A stretch of DNA of 64,000 nt from Rhynchopus euleeides (Eukaryota > Euglenozoa > Diplonemea > Diplonemida > Diplonemidae), in contig OY723310.1 in the NCBI GenBank assembly GCA_963210315.1, positions 1,736,001 to 1,800,000 on the forward strand. The letters run 5' to 3'. Numbering within the stretch: the stretch's first letter is position 1; each line of letters begins with the position of its first letter. A model generated the notes under the pieces. It did no database searches, had not been told where the DNA came from, and saw only the letters and a list, made by a program, of their open reading frames with translations. Below are positions 9,946-19,085 of this stretch, piece by piece. The position numbers and the translations under genes were made by a program.

Positions 9946-11349
9946 TTACTTCTTCTTGGGCTTGCTGGGGCAAGTCTGCATGTTGTGCCCAGGCTTCCTA
10001 CACCCTTTGCAGAGCCTGCGGTGTTTGTTGGGAGTCTGGGTGGTCGGGGACGCTGCGCGCTTCTTTTCGGAGGACTGGGAGGACTGGGAAGGCTGTGTCT
10101 GTGTGAGAGAGTTCACACGAACCGGCTTCGCCCATGCCAAGATGCTTGTCTGTTGGGTTGGCTGAGACACAACTTTCTTTTGGGTGGACTGCTTCTCTGT
10201 GCTCTCTTTTGCCTTCCCGTCCAACCCAGGTTCAAGGTCCGCACCACCAGCCTCAGGGGATGTTTCTGTGCTTGGTGCGAAGGTGAGGTCCGGACAAAGG
10301 GAGCTCTTCACGAACCCGTCCTCCTCACCCGACACCTTCAGCACGTACCCCATATCCCGCAAGCGCTGGGCTACCACCTCCCCCCTCACACTTTCCACCG
10401 ACTTTCCCCAAACAGCTCCAACAGAGGTGCACATGGCCTCGCGGTACCACCTCTCTGTGAAGCGACAATCCTGGCGAAAACCTTCGGCTGTTGATTTCTT
10501 TATCTCGAGACGGGCTTTGTCCTTGAGCCCTTCCAGGTGAGTGTGGAAGGCAGCCTTGAATGGTGCAAATGCATGCACATCAAGGTACTGCACTGTTCCT
10601 GTCAACCCACCTGGAATGACCGCTGACTTCGCCCCCGTCTTCCTGTGCAAGTACGCAACATTTTTTGGTGCAATGTGTGTTGTCGCCGAGTCATAAATGA
10701 CAAGCACGTTTTTGTTTTTGCAAATGGGGGCCAAGACGCTGTCAATCCACCACCGCCACTCGGCTTCTTTGACCCAGCCGGTTTTCTGGAAAGTACAGTT
10801 AACCCCCGAGTCTTTGTGAATCTGATGCTCCTCCTTCTTTATCCTCTCGCCCGCACCTTTAAAAACGATCGACTGCTTTGTCGCAAGAATGGTCCTGTCT
10901 TTCACACTGAACGTGACAGCACCAATCAACGTGGCAAATCTATTTTTTCCAGCATCGGTATCGACCACGATGTTGGTGTCAGTGGTGTAGCACAACAGTT
11001 TGTCCCTGCGGGTAGAGCTCTTGTACAAGGCAGACTCATCCACATTCACAACCAGGTCAAAAGTACCAAAGGGGTTGTGCAGCAGCTCGGACCCGATGGA
11101 GAGGCGTCTGATGGTAGACCAGAAGCTGTGCAACTGGACCCGGGCTTTTTCAAGAGAAAGCTTGGCAATGCGCGAAGTACGAAATTGAAACTTGTTTCTC
11201 CTGGCCCAACCGTCGATCCACTCCACCGAAGCCTGGAAGCCTTTCGGGAAGGGAACAAAGGACATGGCAAGCTCCTTGATTTTGCGGCGCGTCGTTGGCA
11301 AGTCGTTCTTCCGCCGTTCTCCCACTTCTTTAAGCACGTGGGCCTCCAC
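9946..11349 (-). CDS. Pogo/Fot-type DDE transposase with C-terminal zinc knuckle
   Basis: The N-terminal part (KIKELAMSF ... WIDGWARRNKFQFRTS) looks like a CENP-B/Tc5 helix-turn-helix. The DDE_1 core follows: VVNVDESALY (first Asp), LVIYDSATTHI (second Asp) and GTVQYLDVHAFAPFKAAF (third Asp), the DDD arrangement typical of pogo. The tail is Ser/Thr/Gln/Lys-rich and ends in CKGCRKPGHNMQTC, a CX2CX4HX4C knuckle. The listed start is GTG. The frame stays open and protein-like further upstream to about 11415 (FFPEVEAHVLKEV), so the true start probably lies in an upstream exon with an acceptor near 11425. No internal break is seen over the core. Confidence 0.85.
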   Translation of the reverse strand: MEAHVLKEVGERRKNDLPTTRRKIKELAMSFVPFPKGFQASVEWIDGWARRNKFQFRTSRIAKLSLEKARVQLHSFWSTIRRLSIGSELLHNPFGTFDLVVNVDESALYKSSTRRDKLLCYTTDTNIVVDTDAGKNRFATLIGAVTFSVKDRTILATKQSIVFKGAGERIKKEEHQIHKDSGVNCTFQKTGWVKEAEWRWWIDSVLAPICKNKNVLVIYDSATTHIAPKNVAYLHRKTGAKSAVIPGGLTGTVQYLDVHAFAPFKAAFHTHLEGLKDKARLEIKKSTAEGFRQDCRFTERWYREAMCTSVGAVWGKSVESVRGEVVAQRLRDMGYVLKVSGEEDGFVKSSLCPDLTFAPSTETSPEAGGADLEPGLDGKAKESTEKQSTQKKVVSQPTQQTSILAWAKPVRVNSLTQTQPSQSSQSSEKKRAASPTTQTPNKHRRLCKGCRKPGHNMQTCPSKPKKK

Positions 11350-11837
11350 CTCAGGAAAGAAACACGACCTCCCCCTCCCCGCCTTTCTTTTGGCATGTGT
11401 TTTTCCGCAGCTGGTCCTCGAAGGCTACATCTATGGTGAGGTGTGTCTGGGGCCATCCGTCCACATCTTCTCGTTGGTGGTAGGGACTGCGGACGCCGTA
11501 GATGAGGAGTCGTTTAATGCGCGCCGCTCTTCAGCAGTGATTTTGACGCCTCTGGACCCCAGGAGTTTGCGGGTTTCCGGTTTTGCGGTCTTCAGCAGTG
11601 GTTCTGATGCCTCTGGACCGCAGGAGTTTGCGGGTTCGCTGGTTTCCCGTCCGTATGTGTCTGAGGGGGGATGCCCCGATTCCCTTCGTCACGACATATC
11701 TTTGAGCGTAGGTCACTTCCCCCCTCTACGGACCCCGTGCACCCTGGTTCCCCTAAGTGGCACCAATAGACCCCGTTGTCCCCATTCCTTGCCCCAAAGT
11801 TTGCAGATTTGTGTGTCTCCAAAAAGAAAGAGTCCGG

Positions 11838-11993
11838 GTTTTGTTTGTGCGCACGAGCGGCAGTGTGTTGTGGCCCCTGTGAAGGGCGTTGCTGTGATAA
11901 AAGTGGTTTTGTGTTGCTCACTCAAAACACACTGCGCGCGGGTACGCTCCCACTGACTCTTTCGCTGTGACAAGCAAGCTTGTTTGGGCAAAA
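11838..11993 (-). repeat. Repeat L, copy 1
   Basis: About 155 bases, the reverse complement of 23462-23617 and 30427-30577. Shared blocks: gcccaaacaagcttgcttgt, gagtcagtgggagcgtaccc and ccgctcgtgcgcacaaac. The three copies are almost identical and all lie inside the transposon nest. It may be a small non-autonomous element or part of a larger one. Its ends carry a repeated acccggactctttt word. Confidence 0.7.
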
Positions 11994-12336
11994 ATCTCAA
12001 AAAAAACGAAAAATTTCCCCAAAAAAAAGGGTGAAAAGTAAGTACTACTATTCAACGGCCCAACGTGCCCCAGAGCCCCAAAAAAATAAGTACTACTATT
12101 CGGCTAAGTACTACTATTCAACTAAGTACGTTTATTTGACCCCCCCCTGTAACACGGTGGGATCTTGTAAATTTTACATGTATAACTACAAGTATAATAC
12201 ATGTATTATACATGTATAATACTTGCATGTCAACTATTATACATGTATAATACATGTATATGCCTGAAATATACATGTAAAATACATGTATATCAAGTAA
12301 AAATACATGTATAATACTTGCATGTCAACTATTATA

Positions 12337-13146
12337 CCGTAAACGGAAATATTGTGGACCGTAATAAAGGTGAACCGTACTATAGGTGGACCGTAAAAAA
12401 GATGGAACAAATGGGATTTTTCCGGAACTTGGAACATTTTTACGGTCCACCTATTTTACGGTTGGGATAGTGGACTTGGCGGTTTTTTTTACGAGTTCCT
12501 TCGTGACGAAGTCGCGAAGGAACCAAGGAAATCGTACGACTGAAGCTGCAGGATTAACACCACAGAGCCTCAGCACAGAGTGTGCGCTCACCATCGTCCG
12601 GGAACTGTTCTCCCACAGTTACTGCAGGGTGTACTACACTAAAGGAGTACGATTTCCCTGAATTTTCCGGGCACTGATTCACGAATTTACATCTGGAGGG
12701 AGCCCGGTGGTCTCAGCTTCTGTCTGCGCGCCCTGCCGTACTGTGGCTGCTTTTGTGGGCTCGTGCATCAGGTTCTACTTTTACTTCTACCGGAACGCTC
12801 CTTGCATGGTACTACACTTCTCGAGGTGTGGTGGTGGGTGAGTCTCGAGGTGAGTGGTGGTGATCGTGCCCTTTCCACACGCAGGGAGGACTTGCTTCTC
12901 TTGCTGGTGTTGGTTGCGGTGGTGGAGGGAGGGTCCAAAGCTGGGAGGTCGGGAGGCCTACGTGCGGGAGTCTGCGGCGTGGAGGCCGCAGTCCGCGCCC
13001 CGCAACCCACCAGCCCGCGGGCGAAAATCGCATTGTCTTTTCCATATGCAGTCCCAATAAATAGTGGACCGTAAAAAAGATGGAACGTTTGGCCTTTTTT
13101 TGGGAACTTGGAACATTTTTACGGTCCACCCTTTTTCCGTTTACGG
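12337..13146. mobile_element. Element B1: 810-bp TA-flanked element in A1
   Basis: Ends CCGTAAACGGAAATATT / inverse, TA on both sides (12335-12336, 13147-13148). The outer arms repeat a gtggaccgtaa-type word. The interior carries a palindrome (ttccttcgtgacgaagtcgcgaaggaa region, about 12494-12520) and GC-rich unique sequence. A second copy in the same orientation lies at 21445-22252 and differs by only a few bases. A diverged, collinear relative of the interior occurs outside the nest at about 33255-33470. Confidence 0.8.
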
Positions 13147-13382
13147 TACATGTATTTTTACTTGATATACATGTATTTTACATGTATATTTCAGGCATTT
13201 ACATGTATTTTACATGTATAATACTTGTCATGCAAGTATTATACATGTAAAATACTTGCATGACAAGTAAAATACTTGCATGCAAGTAAAATACATGTAT
13301 TTTACTTGCATGCAAGTATTTTACTTGTCATGCAAGTATTATACATGTATTTTACTTGTCATTCAAGTATTTTACTTGTATA

Positions 13383-13711
13383 CCGTATACGTAAATATTT
13401 TGGAACGTAAATATTATGGAACGTAAATATTTTGGAACGCTGGTGGGTTGGCGTTCCAGATTTTTTTCGTTCCATAATATTTACAGGGCTTTCTGCGACT
13501 CGGGGACTTGGACCAGGTGATCGGACGGCATACAGAGTCCCTGACGGGACCTACTCGTGCACTTTTCGCGCGATTCCTGACGCAAGCCGTCCTCACCACC
13601 GAGTCCCCAACTGGCCCTGTAAATATTATGGAACGTAAATATTATGGAACGGACCGGCCAAAAATGGGCCCGTTCCATAATATTTACGTTCCATAATATT
13701 TACGTATACGG
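13383..13711. mobile_element. Element C1: 329-bp TA-flanked MITE
   Basis: Ends CCGTATACGTAAATATT with tandem 15-base units (gtaaatattatggaac) in both arms. TA duplication at 13381-13382 and 13712-13713. The central segment of about 135 bases, bounded by cagggc and gccctg, is nearly identical in all five copies of the window (C1-C5). Confidence 0.85.
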
Positions 13712-13968
13712 TAATACTTGCATGACAAGTATTATACATGTAAAATACATGTAAATGCCTGAAATATACATGTAAAATACATGTATATCAAGTAAAAATA
13801 CAAGTATAATAGTTGACATGCAAGTATTATACATGTATTTTACATGTATATTTCAGGCATATACATGTATTATACATGTATAATAGTTGACATGCAAGTA
13901 TTATACATGTATAATACATGTATATACTTGTAGTTATACATGTAAAATTTACAAGATCCCACCGTGTA

Positions 13969-14350
13969 TGACCCCCCCTACCCCCCCCCCCCCCCAGCCG
14001 TAGGCCAGGGGGGCCCCCAGACCCCCCCTAAGCAGTGCTCAGGGGGGGCAGGGGGGGTCAGCACACAGGCCCCCCACTCAGGGGGGCCTAGGCCGGGCCA
14101 AAAAAGTGGTACTGAAAAAGTGGCATTATCGCGAAAAAAAAGTGGCATTATCACAAATGCCACCTAAACGATCCAGTACACACAGGCCCCCCCCCAGCCG
14201 TAGGCCAGGGGGGCCCCCAGACCCCCCCTGAGCAGTGCTCAGGGGGGGCAGGGGGGGTCAGCACACAGGCCCCCCACTCAGGGGGGGCCTTGGCCGGGCG
14301 AAAAAGTGGTACTGAACCCCTCCCCCAGCTGGGGGCTAAAGGGGGGGTCC
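13969..14350. repeat. Left arm (F) of a long inverted repeat
   Basis: Two GC-rich units (ggcccccag...gtcagcacacaggcc) separated by a gtggcattatcgcg block. The whole arm is repeated inverted at 20182-20560. Without the retroelement at 14351-19085, this arm runs directly into the inverted repeat of K (19086-19228), and the right arm is continuous in exactly that way. Arms are then about 525 bases each. Confidence 0.8.
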
Positions 14351-14866
14351 GGAGATTTAGTGAACAGTGCGGAGCAAGTATCTTCGCGCGACGCGAGAAA
14401 CACAACAAAGCAATAATTTGCCCAGAGGGCCGGAGAGAGGAGGGGGGACAGCCTGCCTAGTCAAGATCTGCGAGAGGGGCCGAGCACCAACGCACACACA
14501 ACCCGATTTCCTGATGAAGGGTGGTGGTGGTCGCGCCCCCGTCCAACCGTGCAACGCACGTGGCGGAAACTGCACTATGCAGCAACAGTGATGAGAAACA
14601 ACACAGCAAAAACAGCAAGCAAACAGCAACAGAAACCTCGCGCGCGCTGCTCCTCCCTATTCTAAATCTCCCTTACCGTGGCGAAGCCACTCGACTAAAG
14701 TCGTTCGTAGGAGATTTAGTGAACAGTGCGGAGCAAGTATCTTCGCGCGACGCGAGAAACACAACAAAGCAATAATTTGCCCAGAGGGCCGGAGAGAGGA
14801 GGGGGGACAGCCTGCCTAGTCAAGATCTGCGAGAGGGGCCGAGCACCAACGCACACACAACCCAAG
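14351..14866. repeat. Split direct repeats at the downstream end of the retroelement
   Basis: The segment starting ggagatttagtgaacagtgc occurs at 14351 and again at 14710, a spacing of 359 bases. The intervening segment ending actaaagtcgttcgta (14709) recurs at 18850-19085 at the other end of the element. All copies appear identical over the compared bases. Confidence 0.85.
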
Positions 14867-14886
14867 GGTCGCAGTTTCCGCGCCGC

Positions 14887-17800
14887 TCAGCCCACCCACG
14901 CAAACCCACCAGGCCGCACGTCGACCCCCTCCGTCACATACGGAGTTCTGTCGGACCCGCGGCACAGACGGCGAGACAGCTCGTCCGCGGGCATCCGATC
15001 CGTCGACATCCACACACTGAACACACATGCACCAACCCCGTCCAAGCGGTCGAACAACCGCCGCAGGACCCCATTCCCAACCCGAAGAGCGCAGTGCCCT
15101 TTGCCCAACACCGCCGTGACGGCGGCGTTGTCCCCAACAACCAGAATACGCCGGGCGCCGCGTGATACCGCGGCCGCCACGCCCCAAGCCATCGCGCGCA
15201 TCTCCAACAGGAAAATGCCCTCAGGCCGCCCCCATACGCCCCAGCGCCGATGCGCACCCCACTGCGCCCGCAGCTGGACCACCCAACCCCATCCTCCGTC
15301 GCTCGCATCAGTGTACACCACCGCGTCGAACAGCGACTCCGCCCCGACAACCGGCCGTGGTGCTCGAAACACATCCGTCGCCAACCGCACCGCCGCCGCC
15401 CATTTCAAATCCCGCCGCACCGCGCCCGGCACGGCCACCGCCGACTCCCAATCGCACAAACCCTCAGCCACCCGGCTACCCTGCGTCCGCACCCAATCCA
15501 TCAGGTCTGGCACGTCGCACAGCCGATCTCCCAACGCGAAAAACGCCCACACCAGCGCACCCACTACGCGCCACATCCTCCGCAGCCCAACGCTCGACGC
15601 GCCACACACCGCCGCAATCTCGGCGCGCACCCGCAAACGCCACTCCAACGGGAGGCGGCGCCCCCGCGCACGCAGGTCCCACTCACGGCCTGCGTACAGG
15701 AACCGCGAAGTCGGCTCCCACTCCCCCTTATCCGGGTGGAGCTCCGCCCCCGCGCCCTCCGCCCGCTGCACGAACCAGTCGCGCCGCCGCAACGTCTCGC
15801 CGACACCCCGCCCCAGCACGACCACGTCGTCGATCCACGCGGCACCCGACACGCCGCGCAGATCCCCCAACACCGCCTCCGCCGCCGCCTGCGCCACCGC
15901 CGGCGCCCACGACCACCCCATAGGCATCCGCGTGAACGCGAAAGCCCCGCCGCCCTGCCGCACCGAGAAGAACTCGCCAACCCCCGGGTCAAGGGGGAAC
16001 TGCCAGAAGAACCCCCGGAAGTCCACCACGACCGCACGCGTCGCGTCACCCCCCAGCAGCAAGGCGTCCAACTCACGCGGCGACGGCAGCGTGAACGGCG
16101 GCGGCCGGGTCATACAGCAGTTCACCGGCCGGCAGTCGGCGATCAGCCTCGCCTTCCCCGACGGCTTCGGCAGCGTCCAGATGGGCACCACACCCCGCAG
16201 ACCCTCCGCTCGCCGCTTCCTCCGCAGCACCCCGGCGTCCACCGCCGCCCGCACCACCTCATCCCCGACACGGGACGGCTTCCCCGGCAACACCGGGTCG
16301 GCAAACAGCTCCGCCCGGAAAGCGTCCACGCTCCGACACACCGCGAACAGGCCCCGGCGCTCCGGCGCGTACCGTTCCAAAACGTCGAAGTCGAGGATCC
16401 CCACCGGGAACCTGTCCAGCTCGACCCCCTCGCCCCTACCGGGCTCCCGCACACCCGCCATCTCCTCCAGCACCCGCGACACATCCGGCTCCGCGGAGCC
16501 CCCGCCACCGGACACCTCCGGCTCGTACGCCGCAGCACCCGAACCGAACACCACGCTCAGTAATAAGCGTGCTGCAGCCCGTCCGTCAGACGGGCCTCCC
16601 GCTTCCGCTGCGCCGTCGACGTCGACTGCAGGTAGCGGCGGGTTGTCTTCGACGACGCGTGGCGCAGCAGGTCGCGCAGCTCCTCCAACGATGCGCCGTC
16701 CTCCTCGCACACCTGCGCCGACCCCCGCCGCAGACTGTGCGTCCACGACCCCTCCGGCAACGCCGCACGCACCCTCCTGCGCAGCCCGGCGTACTCGCCC
16801 TCCGTCGCGCAGAACAACTCCCGCGCCCCCGCCTGGCGCCTCGTCCGCAACCAACCCCGCACCACTTCTGTCAGCGGCCCCGGCGGCACCCAGACCACCG
16901 GCCGCCACGCCAAAGCCTGCTTCTCCCGCATGGACACCTCCAGGCCCGTTCCGTCGTCCGTCAGCACCTCCGCCACGTCCGCCACCACGGTGTAGCGGAC
17001 GTCCGCCAGCCTGGCACGCGTCACCCACGTCAGCGCCACGCACGCCGCCTCGCCCTCGTGCCCCGCCTCCTGCAGCGAGCGCACCGTCCGCAGCACGACG
17101 GGCGTGTCCACCGGGGGGGCCTGCCTCGGCCTCAGCATGACCGTAAAGCGCGTCAGCGCCTTCTGCACACCCAACACCCGCGCCGTCCGCAAACCCCGCA
17201 CCCCATCCGCTTGCAGCGCCCGCAGCAGACGACCCACGTAGTCGCGGACCGTCCCCGGCGCCGCGCCCCCCCGCAGCTTTCCCCACGCGAAACGCAGCAC
17301 CAGCTCGTCCGCTGGCGCGCCCGGGTGCTCCGCCTCCACCGCCGCGTACGCCCGCCGCAGCCAGTCGCGTTCCGTCGCACCGCGGACCCCCACCGCGAAG
17401 GTGTGCAGCTGGTCCCACTGCACGCTCTCGGCCAGGGCCCGCCCCAGCTGCTTTCCGTCCCGCTCCCGGAACAGCTCGTCCTCCAACTCCACACGTCGCG
17501 CGCGCGTCAACCCGGGCCCCGCCGCATCCGGCCCCGCATCCGCACGCTCCGGCACCCCCCGCACCGGCGCACCCAATTCCCCCGGCACGCCCCCAACCTC
17601 GCTCGCTGGCTCCGCCGGCCGCGGTCTGGGCGAGGACGCGCGCCTTCGCTGGCCAGGGCCCCGCCACATGTACCCTTGCCTTGGCGGGGAGGGCGGTCGG
17701 GACACACCCCCATCGGCTCGCAGACGCGGTTGGGCCCCCCGCGCCTGCTCCTCCTCCGGTCAGCGGCGGCCGAACAGGCGGCGCGTGGTTGGCGGGCCGC

Positions 17801-18816
17801 CCCCCCCGCCGTACGACCCGGTCGGCTTGCATGGCCGCCCCCCCCGGGCGCCAACCCCCACCGCCACCGCCCCCGGCCCCGCCGCCCCCGGCCCCGCCGT
17901 TTTTTGGCCCCTGCCGGGCCGCCGACCGCGCCGCCGCCTCCGCCGCTCGCCGCTCGGGGGGGATGTGGTCCTGGAGGACCAGCCGCTGCCGGTGCGCCCT
18001 GGCGGCCGCCTCACCCCCCTCCCCCAGCCACGCGAAATAGCTGAGGGCGTCCTCGAGCTTCGTGAGGACCGACTCCTCCGGGCTCCCCCGGAGGACCAGC
18101 GCGATGGCCTCCACCGCCAGCTCCGCCCCGTCGCGCGCCACCCCCTCACGCCTCGGCAGCCTGTCGCGCAGCGACCGGACGAGCTCGTCCGCGTGCGAGC
18201 TCCGGGCGTCGACGAAGCGTCGCCACTCCCCCGGGCACCGCACCACCCCCTCCGCCCCCACCGCGCGCTGCGGCTCCTCCGCCTCCCCCTCGCTGTCGCT
18301 GTCCCCCTGGCGGCGGCCCACCTTGCGCACCATCGCCTCGAGCAACTTCATGCTCTGGCGTTGCTGCTGGTGCATCAGGGCGATCACCTCGCCCATGCCC
18401 CCACCCGCCGCCGGCTGCTGGGGGGCCACCGAGGAGGAGGCCACCGGGGCCGTGGACTCCCCGCGGAGGCGCGCCACCGACTCCGCCTGCCCCAGCCGCC
18501 CCGTGCACAGCTGCACCGTCGCCAGCAGCCTCACCAGCGCGATCCCCGACCAGTCGCCGACCCCCTGGACGAGCGCGTCCAGGGCCGACGGGAGGATGCG
18601 GTCCTGCGCGATGTTCTTCGTCGCAGCCTCCGCGAGCAAGCTCCTCAGGGTGCCGAGGAGGGCGGGGTACGGCACCTTCTGCCGGACGAGGCCCGCCTGC
18701 ACCACGTCGACGTTCACCGCCGCGAGCTGCGCGGTCGGGGGGGACCAGTCGTACGACTGCCCTTTCCCCCCCTCCAGGTGCGCCTCCAGCTCGGCCAGAG
18801 TCTTGCACTCTGTCAT
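14887..18816 (-). CDS. Retroelement gag-like and reverse transcriptase-RNase H frame (fossil)
   Basis: One very long open frame. The N-terminal part (about 18816-17800) is helical and gag-like (ECKTLAELEAHLEGGKG...). The middle, about 17700-16560, reads as low-complexity Gly/Ala/Arg and overlaps the recombinase frame, so it may not be translated as such. The C-terminal part contains reverse transcriptase, with the YxDD-equivalent box WIDDVVVLG near 15835, then RNase H beginning VVYTDASDGGWGW near 15310. The start chosen is the ATG at 18814-18816. Part of the 14351-19085 element, treated as one fossil unit. Confidence 0.75.
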   Translation of the reverse strand: MTECKTLAELEAHLEGGKGQSYDWSPPTAQLAAVNVDVVQAGLVRQKVPYPALLGTLRSLLAEAATKNIAQDRILPSALDALVQGVGDWSGIALVRLLATVQLCTGRLGQAESVARLRGESTAPVASSSVAPQQPAAGGGMGEVIALMHQQQRQSMKLLEAMVRKVGRRQGDSDSEGEAEEPQRAVGAEGVVRCPGEWRRFVDARSSHADELVRSLRDRLPRREGVARDGAELAVEAIALVLRGSPEESVLTKLEDALSYFAWLGEGGEAAARAHRQRLVLQDHIPPERRAAEAAARSAARQGPKNGGAGGGGAGGGGGGGWRPGGAAMQADRVVRRGGRPANHAPPVRPPLTGGGAGAGGPTASASRWGCVPTALPAKARVHVAGPWPAKARVLAQTAAGGASERGWGRAGGIGCAGAGGAGACGCGAGCGGARVDARATCGVGGRAVPGAGRKAAGAGPGRERAVGPAAHLRGGGPRCDGTRLAAAGVRGGGGGAPGRASGRAGAAFRVGKAAGGRGAGDGPRLRGSSAAGAASGWGAGFADGAGVGCAEGADALYGHAEAEAGPPGGHARRAADGALAAGGGARGRGGVRGADVGDACQAGGRPLHRGGGRGGGADGRRNGPGGVHAGEAGFGVAAGGLGAAGAADRSGAGLVADEAPGGGAGVVLRDGGRVRRAAQEGACGVAGGVVDAQSAAGVGAGVRGGRRIVGGAARPAAPRVVEDNPPLPAVDVDGAAEAGGPSDGRAAARLLLSVVFGSGAAAYEPEVSGGGGSAEPDVSRVLEEMAGVREPGRGEGVELDRFPVGILDFDVLERYAPERRGLFAVCRSVDAFRAELFADPVLPGKPSRVGDEVVRAAVDAGVLRRKRRAEGLRGVVPIWTLPKPSGKARLIADCRPVNCCMTRPPPFTLPSPRELDALLLGGDATRAVVVDFRGFFWQFPLDPGVGEFFSVRQGGGAFAFTRMPMGWSWAPAVAQAAAEAVLGDLRGVSGAAWIDDVVVLGRGVGETLRRRDWFVQRAEGAGAELHPDKGEWEPTSRFLYAGREWDLRARGRRLPLEWRLRVRAEIAAVCGASSVGLRRMWRVVGALVWAFFALGDRLCDVPDLMDWVRTQGSRVAEGLCDWESAVAVPGAVRRDLKWAAAVRLATDVFRAPRPVVGAESLFDAVVYTDASDGGWGWVVQLRAQWGAHRRWGVWGRPEGIFLLEMRAMAWGVAAAVSRGARRILVVGDNAAVTAVLGKGHCALRVGNGVLRRLFDRLDGVGACVFSVWMSTDRMPADELSRRLCRGSDRTPYVTEGVDVRPGGFAWVG
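16557..17705 (-). CDS. Retroelement tyrosine recombinase (fossil)
   Basis: A 382-residue frame on the same strand as the gag/RT frame, overlapping its low-complexity middle. It has an N-terminal SAM-like half, then the catalytic set: Arg in TRARLADVRY, THSLRRGSAQ (HxxR), and LLRHASSKTTRRYLQ (H and nucleophile Tyr). These are the R-HxxR-Y residues of the phage-integrase family. The order gag, recombinase, RT-RNase H is clear here. Confidence 0.85.
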   Translation of the reverse strand: MSRPPSPPRQGYMWRGPGQRRRASSPRPRPAEPASEVGGVPGELGAPVRGVPERADAGPDAAGPGLTRARRVELEDELFRERDGKQLGRALAESVQWDQLHTFAVGVRGATERDWLRRAYAAVEAEHPGAPADELVLRFAWGKLRGGAAPGTVRDYVGRLLRALQADGVRGLRTARVLGVQKALTRFTVMLRPRQAPPVDTPVVLRTVRSLQEAGHEGEAACVALTWVTRARLADVRYTVVADVAEVLTDDGTGLEVSMREKQALAWRPVVWVPPGPLTEVVRGWLRTRRQAGARELFCATEGEYAGLRRRVRAALPEGSWTHSLRRGSAQVCEEDGASLEELRDLLRHASSKTTRRYLQSTSTAQRKREARLTDGLQHAYY

Positions 18817-19085
18817 TGTTGTGTGTGTGTGCGGGTGTTTAAAAGGCGAGAGGGGCCGAGCACCAACGCACACACAACCCGATTTCCTGATGAAGGGTGG
18901 TGGTGGTCGCGCCCCCGTCCAACCGTGCAACGCACGTGGCGGAAACTGCACTATGCAGCAACAGTGATGAGAAACAACACAGCAAAAACAGCAAGCAAAC
19001 AGCAACAGAAACCTCGCGCGCGCTGCTCCTCCCTATTCTAAATCTCCCTTACCGTGGCGAAGCCACTCGACTAAAGTCGTTCGTA

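Larger units (their letters stand above)
9481..12149. mobile_element. Element J: pogo-like (Tc1/mariner superfamily) DNA transposon
   Basis: Ends CAGGGGGGGGTCAAATAAAC and its inverted copy at 12149 are flanked by TA (9479-9480, 12150-12151). Behind them the word agtactactattc recurs at both ends, several times on the right. The 2,669-base length, TA duplication and internal DDE transposase agree with a whole-looking pogo/Fot-like element. One copy of repeat L lies inside its right part at 11838-11993. J sits directly against the left end of A1. Confidence 0.85.
12153..13966. mobile_element. Element A1: AT-rich foldback transposon hosting B1 and C1
   Basis: Ends CACGGTGGGATCTTG and its inverse; right flank TA, left flank disturbed by J. 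Between the ends run words such as acatgtataatac, acttgcatg and acatgtattttac in both orientations, so most of A is a weave of short palindromes. It has no coding capacity. Two other insertions, B1 (12337-13146) and C1 (13383-13711), lie in TA sites of this AT-rich part. Other copies: 20563-23269 and 29093-30382. Confidence 0.75.
14351..19085 (-). mobile_element. Tyrosine-recombinase retrotransposon with split direct repeats (PAT/Ngaro-like, DIRS order)
   Basis: Read on the minus strand the order is A1 repeat (19085-18850), coding region, B1 repeat (14866-14710), A2 repeat (14709-about 14474), B2 repeat (about 14507-14351). This A1-ORFs-B1-A2-B2 split direct repeat is diagnostic of PAT/Ngaro-type elements. 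The A and B repeats share about 35 bases (gcgagaggggccgagcacca...). Repeat copies look identical, so insertion is young. Removing 14351-19085 restores the exact inverted-repeat arm seen at 20170-20190, so the ends are precise and there is no target duplication, as expected for recombinase-mediated insertion. The element looks whole. Confidence 0.9.

Noticed and set aside
12153-13966. CRISPR-like array of short repeats in A elements
   Set aside because: Repeats are AT-rich palindromic words without unique spacers of constant length, in a eukaryotic transposon.
14726-17140. 804-codon plus-strand frame across the retroelement
   Set aside because: Pro/Arg/Thr/Ser-rich antisense shadow of the GC-rich retroelement coding strand; no motif.
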